Below are positions 55,941-59,012 of a DNA stretch of 59,012 nt, piece by piece (position 1 is the first letter of the stretch; every line of letters starts with the position of its first letter). The notes beneath the pieces were generated by a model. The model did no database searches and had not been told where the DNA came from. It saw only the letters and a program-made list of their open reading frames with translations. The translations under genes were made by a program, and so were the position numbers. Source of the stretch: an uncultured Faecalibacterium sp. (GTDB lineage: Bacteria; Bacillota; Clostridia; Oscillospirales; Ruminococcaceae); NCBI GenBank assembly GCA_934512105.1, contig CAKSWQ010000011.1:1-59012 (forward strand), in the 5' to 3' direction.

Positions 55941-56738
55941 TCACAATTCCCCCTGCATCTCCACCATATCCGCCCAGAAGCGCTTGGGGCAATGGGTCAT
56001 GCGGCCTTTTTCGTTGTGGCGCGCTTTGATCTCCAGCGTTTTGTAGAACTGCGTCCACAGCGCCTGAAACTGCTGCTCCCGCGCGCTGGGCGGCGGCAGT
56101 TCCAAGGGCGCTGCCAGTTCCAGCAGCTGCGTCTTGTGCCCCTCGTGCAGCAGCACCGCCTGATGGACGGCATCGTAGATCATGAAGTCCTCCTCCGGGA
56201 AGCGTCCGCAGAAGTGTGGGCGCAGCAGGGGAAGAATATAATTTTTGGGGTGGATGACTGCGCCCAGCATCCCATTGTGCTCTTCGAACCGCACAAAGCC
56301 CTGAAACTTGTCTACCTCCCAGTCCAGATTTTTTTTCATGGCGTAGAGGGGCGCGACCACCGGGTGTCCCTCCCGCCTGACCGTGCCCGAGCCCAGCGCA
56401 AAGGCCAGATGCAGAAAGCGGAGCAGAAGCAGCTCCTTGTCCTCCTGCCCGGAGAGAAAATCCCGGCTGACAAGGTACTCGGTCTCTGCACCCAGCTTTT
56501 TGCCAAAGCTGGCGAACACCCGCCGGGCAATGGCGGGGTCGGTGGGGATGTCCTTGACCGGGTAGAGGGTGGCGGTTTCCCGCTGGGGCGTCCACACCGC
56601 AAAGGGAAGCTCGTGCTGGGCAAAGCTTTCGTACACGCAGCACAGAAAGCCCTCAAAGCTGCCGTCGTACAGGTAGACCACGTCAGCATCGTGCAGCTTG
56701 CGCGCCCCTTTGGGGCTTACAGCGCCTTGGCAAGACAT
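55941..56738 (-). CDS. TIGR03915-type DNA metabolism protein
   Basis: A 265-residue protein of the family annotated as probable DNA metabolism protein and nearly always encoded beside the TIGR03916 radical SAM protein. Visible family features: VVYLYDGSFEGFLCCVYESF at the start, the central LLLLRFLHLAFALG, FQGFVRFEEHNGMLGAVIHP, PHFCGRFPEEDFMIYDAVHQ and the basic end MTHCPKRFW. The FCGRFP region suggests a uracil-glycosylase-associated or repair role, but the activity is not known. ATG 56738 follows GGAGGCGGTGCA and lies 22 bases inside the preceding radical SAM gene. Confidence 0.88.
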   Translation of the reverse strand: MSCQGAVSPKGARKLHDADVVYLYDGSFEGFLCCVYESFAQHELPFAVWTPQRETATLYPVKDIPTDPAIARRVFASFGKKLGAETEYLVSRDFLSGQEDKELLLLRFLHLAFALGSGTVRREGHPVVAPLYAMKKNLDWEVDKFQGFVRFEEHNGMLGAVIHPKNYILPLLRPHFCGRFPEEDFMIYDAVHQAVLLHEGHKTQLLELAAPLELPPPSAREQQFQALWTQFYKTLEIKARHNEKGRMTHCPKRFWADMVEMQGEL

Positions 56739-58075
56739 TGCACCGCCTCCTCCCGTACCATGCGGACAGCTGCCCGGGGCGGCACGCCCTGCCCGATGAG
56801 GTTGTCCACGGCGGGCGGGCTGAACAGGCTCAGCTGCTCGCAGCTGCCGCTGAATACGTTGGGGTCGATGAGCGCCCGGGTGATGCGCTCCCGCCCGGCA
56901 CTGCCGCGCCCCGGGTGCGCCCCGGAAAAGCCCCGGCAGGTGATGAAATACTGCGCCCGCTTGAGCACCACGCCCATGCGTTTCAGCTCGTCCAGACCCA
57001 GCGCCGCCTGCTTGCGGGCGCGCCAGATGCGCCGGGCGCTTTTGGGGCCGATGCCCGGCACCCGCAGCAGCATCTCGAAGGGGGCGCGGTTCACGTCCAC
57101 CGGGAACAGCCCGTAGTGCTGCACCGCCCAGTTGCATTTGGGGTCCAGATAGGGGTTGAAGTTGGGGTTATCCTTATCTAAAATTTCGTCTGCCTCGAAC
57201 TGGTAGAACCGCAGCAGCCAGTCGGCCTGATACAGCCGGTGCTCCCGCAGAAGGGGCGGCTTTGTGTCCAGCGCGGGCAGGCGGGTGTCCTCGGCTACCG
57301 GGATGTAAGCGGAGTAAAACACCCGCTTCAGCCCATATTTCTGGTACATCCCCTCGGTCAGCTTTAAAATGTGGTAGTCCGTCTCCGGCGAAGCGCCCAC
57401 GATCATCTGGGTGCTCTGCCCGGCGGGGGCAAATTTAGGCGCGTGGCGGTAGAGGGTAAGCTCCTCCCGGCTGGCAGCGCCGGATACCGCGATCTGCTTC
57501 ATGGGGCGGAAGATGGAGTGCCGCCCCTTGTCCGGGGCCAGCAGGTTCAGGCTGCGCTCGCTGGGCAGCTCCACGTTCACGCTCAGACGGTCGGCCAGAT
57601 ACCCCAGCTGCTGCAAAAGCTCCGGGCTTGTGCCCGGGATGGCCTTGGCGTGGATGTAGCCCCCAAAGCGGTATTCGCTCCGCAGCAGCCGCAGCACCGC
57701 CAGCATCCGCTCGGTGGTGTAGTCCGGGGTGCCCAGCACCGCGCTGGACAAAAACAGCCCCTCGATGTAGTTGCGGCGGTAGAACTCCATGGTCAGCTCT
57801 GCCAGCTCCCGGGGCGCAAAGGTGGCGCGGGGGATATCGTTGGAGCGGCGGTTGACGCAGTACCCGCAGTCGAAGGAGCAGCAGTTGGTCATCAGCACCT
57901 TGAGCAGGCTGACGCAGCGGCCATCGGCGGTAAAGGCGTGGCAGCAGCCCGGGGCATAGCAGCTGCCCACCGTGCCCGGGCGCGCGGTGCGGGACGCCCC
58001 GCTGGAGGTGCAGGCAACGTCATATTTGGCGCTGTCGGCCAGAATGGTCAGCTTGTCCATCAGGGTCTGTTCCAT
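56717..58075 (-). CDS. Radical SAM DNA modification/repair protein, TIGR03916 type
   Basis: A 452-residue radical SAM protein. The [4Fe-4S] motif is Cys66-x3-Cys70-x2-Cys73 (CSFDCGYC), preceded by extra cysteines in GSCYAPGCCHAF. A C-terminal helix-hairpin-helix (LLRVPGIGPKSARRIWRARK, about 342-361) indicates DNA contact. Family members are predicted to modify or repair DNA; the reaction is unproven. ATG 58075 follows GGAGGTGTTTTTCTGC; the TTG further up overlaps that ribosome site. It overlaps the TIGR03915 gene by 22 bases, so translation is coupled. Confidence 0.92.
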   Translation of the reverse strand: MEQTLMDKLTILADSAKYDVACTSSGASRTARPGTVGSCYAPGCCHAFTADGRCVSLLKVLMTNCCSFDCGYCVNRRSNDIPRATFAPRELAELTMEFYRRNYIEGLFLSSAVLGTPDYTTERMLAVLRLLRSEYRFGGYIHAKAIPGTSPELLQQLGYLADRLSVNVELPSERSLNLLAPDKGRHSIFRPMKQIAVSGAASREELTLYRHAPKFAPAGQSTQMIVGASPETDYHILKLTEGMYQKYGLKRVFYSAYIPVAEDTRLPALDTKPPLLREHRLYQADWLLRFYQFEADEILDKDNPNFNPYLDPKCNWAVQHYGLFPVDVNRAPFEMLLRVPGIGPKSARRIWRARKQAALGLDELKRMGVVLKRAQYFITCRGFSGAHPGRGSAGRERITRALIDPNVFSGSCEQLSLFSPPAVDNLIGQGVPPRAAVRMVREEAVQCLAKAL

Positions 58076-58119
58076 GCAGAAAAACACCTCCAAAGGGGAT
58101 AAAACCGGGAAAAAGGGTC

Positions 58120-58337
58120 AAAAAATAAAGCCATGCGCAAAACAGCAGATGGCTTTATGAAAATAAGGGAGAGAGAAACAGCCCCTTCTGCGCCCTTTCC
58201 CGTGAAAATGCGTTTGGAGCACTCCGCGTTTGCGTAGCAATGAAAGCCCCAGTGGGGCTTTCAAGCGGCGGAGCGGTCTGCGTTAGCAGATGGAGGGGCT
58301 TTGCCCCGACAAGTTCCGCAGAGTGCGACAAACGCAC
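58120..58337. other. Intergenic region with hairpins, no gene seen
   Basis: Between the radical SAM gene and the S24 repressor gene. It contains a hairpin ATAAAGCCAT / ATGGCTTTAT (about 58125-58158) and a GC-rich block with GAAAGCCCCAGTGGGGCTTTC (58242-58262) and nested CCGC/GCGG arms, which looks like another dispersed repeat. No start, ribosome site and sustained frame combination supports a gene. Confidence 0.6.
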
Positions 58338-58396
58338 AATTTAAAATAAAATTTCCGCTGAATATGCCCAGAGCAGCGCGGAGGGCATTCTAAATC
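58338..58396. repeat. Short palindromic repeat, family 2
   Basis: AATTTAAAATAAAATTTCCG, CTGAATATGCCCAGAGCAGC and GGAGGGCATTCTAAATC; same orientation as 8437-8495. It directly precedes the repressor stop codon. Confidence 0.75.
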
Positions 58397-58403
58397 AGCG
58401 CAC

Positions 58404-59012
58404 TTACCACTTGGCCTTGGTCTCTACCACGCGGCCTGCAATGTGCAGATGGTTCAGCTCCTCGCCCTTGATGACCATTTCATGATAGGCGGGGTTGAAG
58501 GGCTGTAATACCACACAGTTGCCGCGCTGGATGTAGCGCTTCAAAGTGCCCTCGCCCTCGTCGCCGTAGATCAGCACGCCCAGATCGCCGTTTTCCAGCG
58601 TGTCCTGCTTGTGCACCAGCGCAAGATCGCCGTCCTGAATGCGGGGCTCCATGCTGTCGCCGCGCACCACCAGATAGAAATAGTTGGCGGGATCCTTTAC
58701 CCGGGCATACTCCTGCCCGTAGTCCTCTTCAAAGGCCAGTGCACCGTAACCGGCCTTTACCGTGCCGATGACCGGGATCAGGCTCTCGGTGTAGCTGCCG
58801 AAAAAGCGCTCCTCGGGGGCAGAAACATTGCTGACCGGGCGGTACAGCCCCAGCAGATAGTCCGCCGTGGTGTTCAACAGCTCCGCGATGCGGGCCACGG
58901 TGGTGGGGTCGGGGGAGGATTTGCCGCTTTCCCACTTGCCGACAGCCTGCTGGGTGACCCCCAGTCTGGAGGCAAGCTCCGCTTGGCTGACGCCCTGCTT
59001 TTTGCGGCACTG
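58404..59012 (-). CDS. XRE-S24 repressor (LexA/CI-like), 5' end cut by window edge
   Basis: At least 202 residues are visible. The N-terminal XRE HTH (SQAELASRLGVTQQAVGKWE, SGKSSPDPTTVARIAELLN) is followed by an S24 self-cleaving domain: possible cleavage site in TVKAGYG, catalytic Ser in RGDSMEP, catalytic Lys in GTLKRYI. This is the phage-CI or LexA-like arrangement, expected to repress genes until RecA-stimulated self-cleavage. The start codon lies beyond base 59012. The frame runs unbroken through an internal GTG at 58898 that might otherwise be mistaken for the start. No phage genes are visible here. Confidence 0.88.
   Translation of the reverse strand, partial: QCRKKQGVSQAELASRLGVTQQAVGKWESGKSSPDPTTVARIAELLNTTADYLLGLYRPVSNVSAPEERFFGSYTESLIPVIGTVKAGYGALAFEEDYGQEYARVKDPANYFYLVVRGDSMEPRIQDGDLALVHKQDTLENGDLGVLIYGDEGEGTLKRYIQRGNCVVLQPFNPAYHEMVIKGEELNHLHIAGRVVETKAKW

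Noticed and set aside
58404..58898. S24 repressor as a short 164-residue protein starting at GTG 58898
   Set aside because: The frame continues upstream through a complete XRE helix-turn-helix to the window edge, so the GTG is internal.

Overview
The window looks like a chromosomal piece of a GC-rich Gram-positive anaerobe of the Oscillospiraceae/Ruminococcaceae, most likely Faecalibacterium or a near relative. The grounds are clostridial gene neighbourhoods (rpsT facing gpr-spoIIP, a spoVAC-AD-AE operon, a T-box in front of asnS), strong AGGAGG-type ribosome binding sites, sigma-A promoters, and many copies of an intergenic repeat with CCCCCTCAG / CAGCTCCCCCAAGGGG / CCGTCCCCTTGGGG arms that I associate with Faecalibacterium genomes. 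The species is an inference from memory. Both edges cut a gene: a VanY-type carboxypeptidase on the left and an XRE-S24 repressor on the right. I see no prophage, IS element, CRISPR array, rRNA or tRNA.

Layout. 1-6.2 kb: VanY peptidase, spoVAC-AD-AE, rpsT, gpr, spoIIP and a lipoprotein; these are sporulation and germination genes in a lineage usually described as non-sporing. 6.3-9.6 kb: T-box-controlled asnS and mutY. 9.7-13.6 kb: small envelope proteins, a degenerate M23-like protein, a probable permuted papain-like protein, and an anti-sigma/ECF sigma pair behind an ECF-type promoter. 13.9-18.5 kb (minus strand): ptsH-ptsI, a DUF4830 protein, a FadR-type GntR regulator and a GNAT acetyltransferase. 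18.6-20.4 kb: prmA-rsmE. 20.5-21.0 kb: a stretch without annotated-size genes that carries what looks like a complete type I toxin-antitoxin locus. 21.1-23.9 kb: a second enzyme I-like protein coupled to a patatin phospholipase. 24-28.4 kb: a HAD phosphatase, two tandem GT2 glycosyltransferases, a LytTR regulator with a degenerate receiver domain, and a HigBA toxin-antitoxin pair. 28.6-33.7 kb: an M24 aminopeptidase, two COG0523 metal GTPases (one with a very large His/Cys array) and an acidic anchored protein. 33.8-36 kb: a double AAA+ protein. 36-45.2 kb (minus strand): a shikimate/Phe/Tyr operon, pheA-aroB-aroC-aroEK-aroQ-aroF-aroA-tyrA, followed by a WYL regulator. 45.5-55 kb: membrane proteins, plsC, a C39-like pseudo-peptidase, a cytidylate kinase-like protein, MATE and DUF308 membrane proteins, a COG2509 flavoprotein and a cyclophilin. 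55.3-59 kb: a membrane-anchored HTH protein, the TIGR03915/TIGR03916 DNA-metabolism radical SAM pair, and the S24 repressor.

How the parts work together. The aro operon encodes every step from PEP plus erythrose-4-phosphate to chorismate, and then both branches to phenylpyruvate and 4-hydroxyphenylpyruvate, under one strong promoter. ptsHI supplies phosphate to PTS sugar uptake. The two COG0523 proteins probably handle zinc. Several proteins keep a fold but lack catalytic residues (M23-like, C39-like, LytTR receiver, first AAA+ domain, possibly AroQ).

The most novel candidate is the locus at about 20.56-21.01 kb. It has a 39-residue hydrophobic peptide, a long structured 5' leader and a convergent antisense RNA that ends in a terminator overlapping the toxin stop codon. 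Both transcripts begin with the same roughly 35-nt motif.
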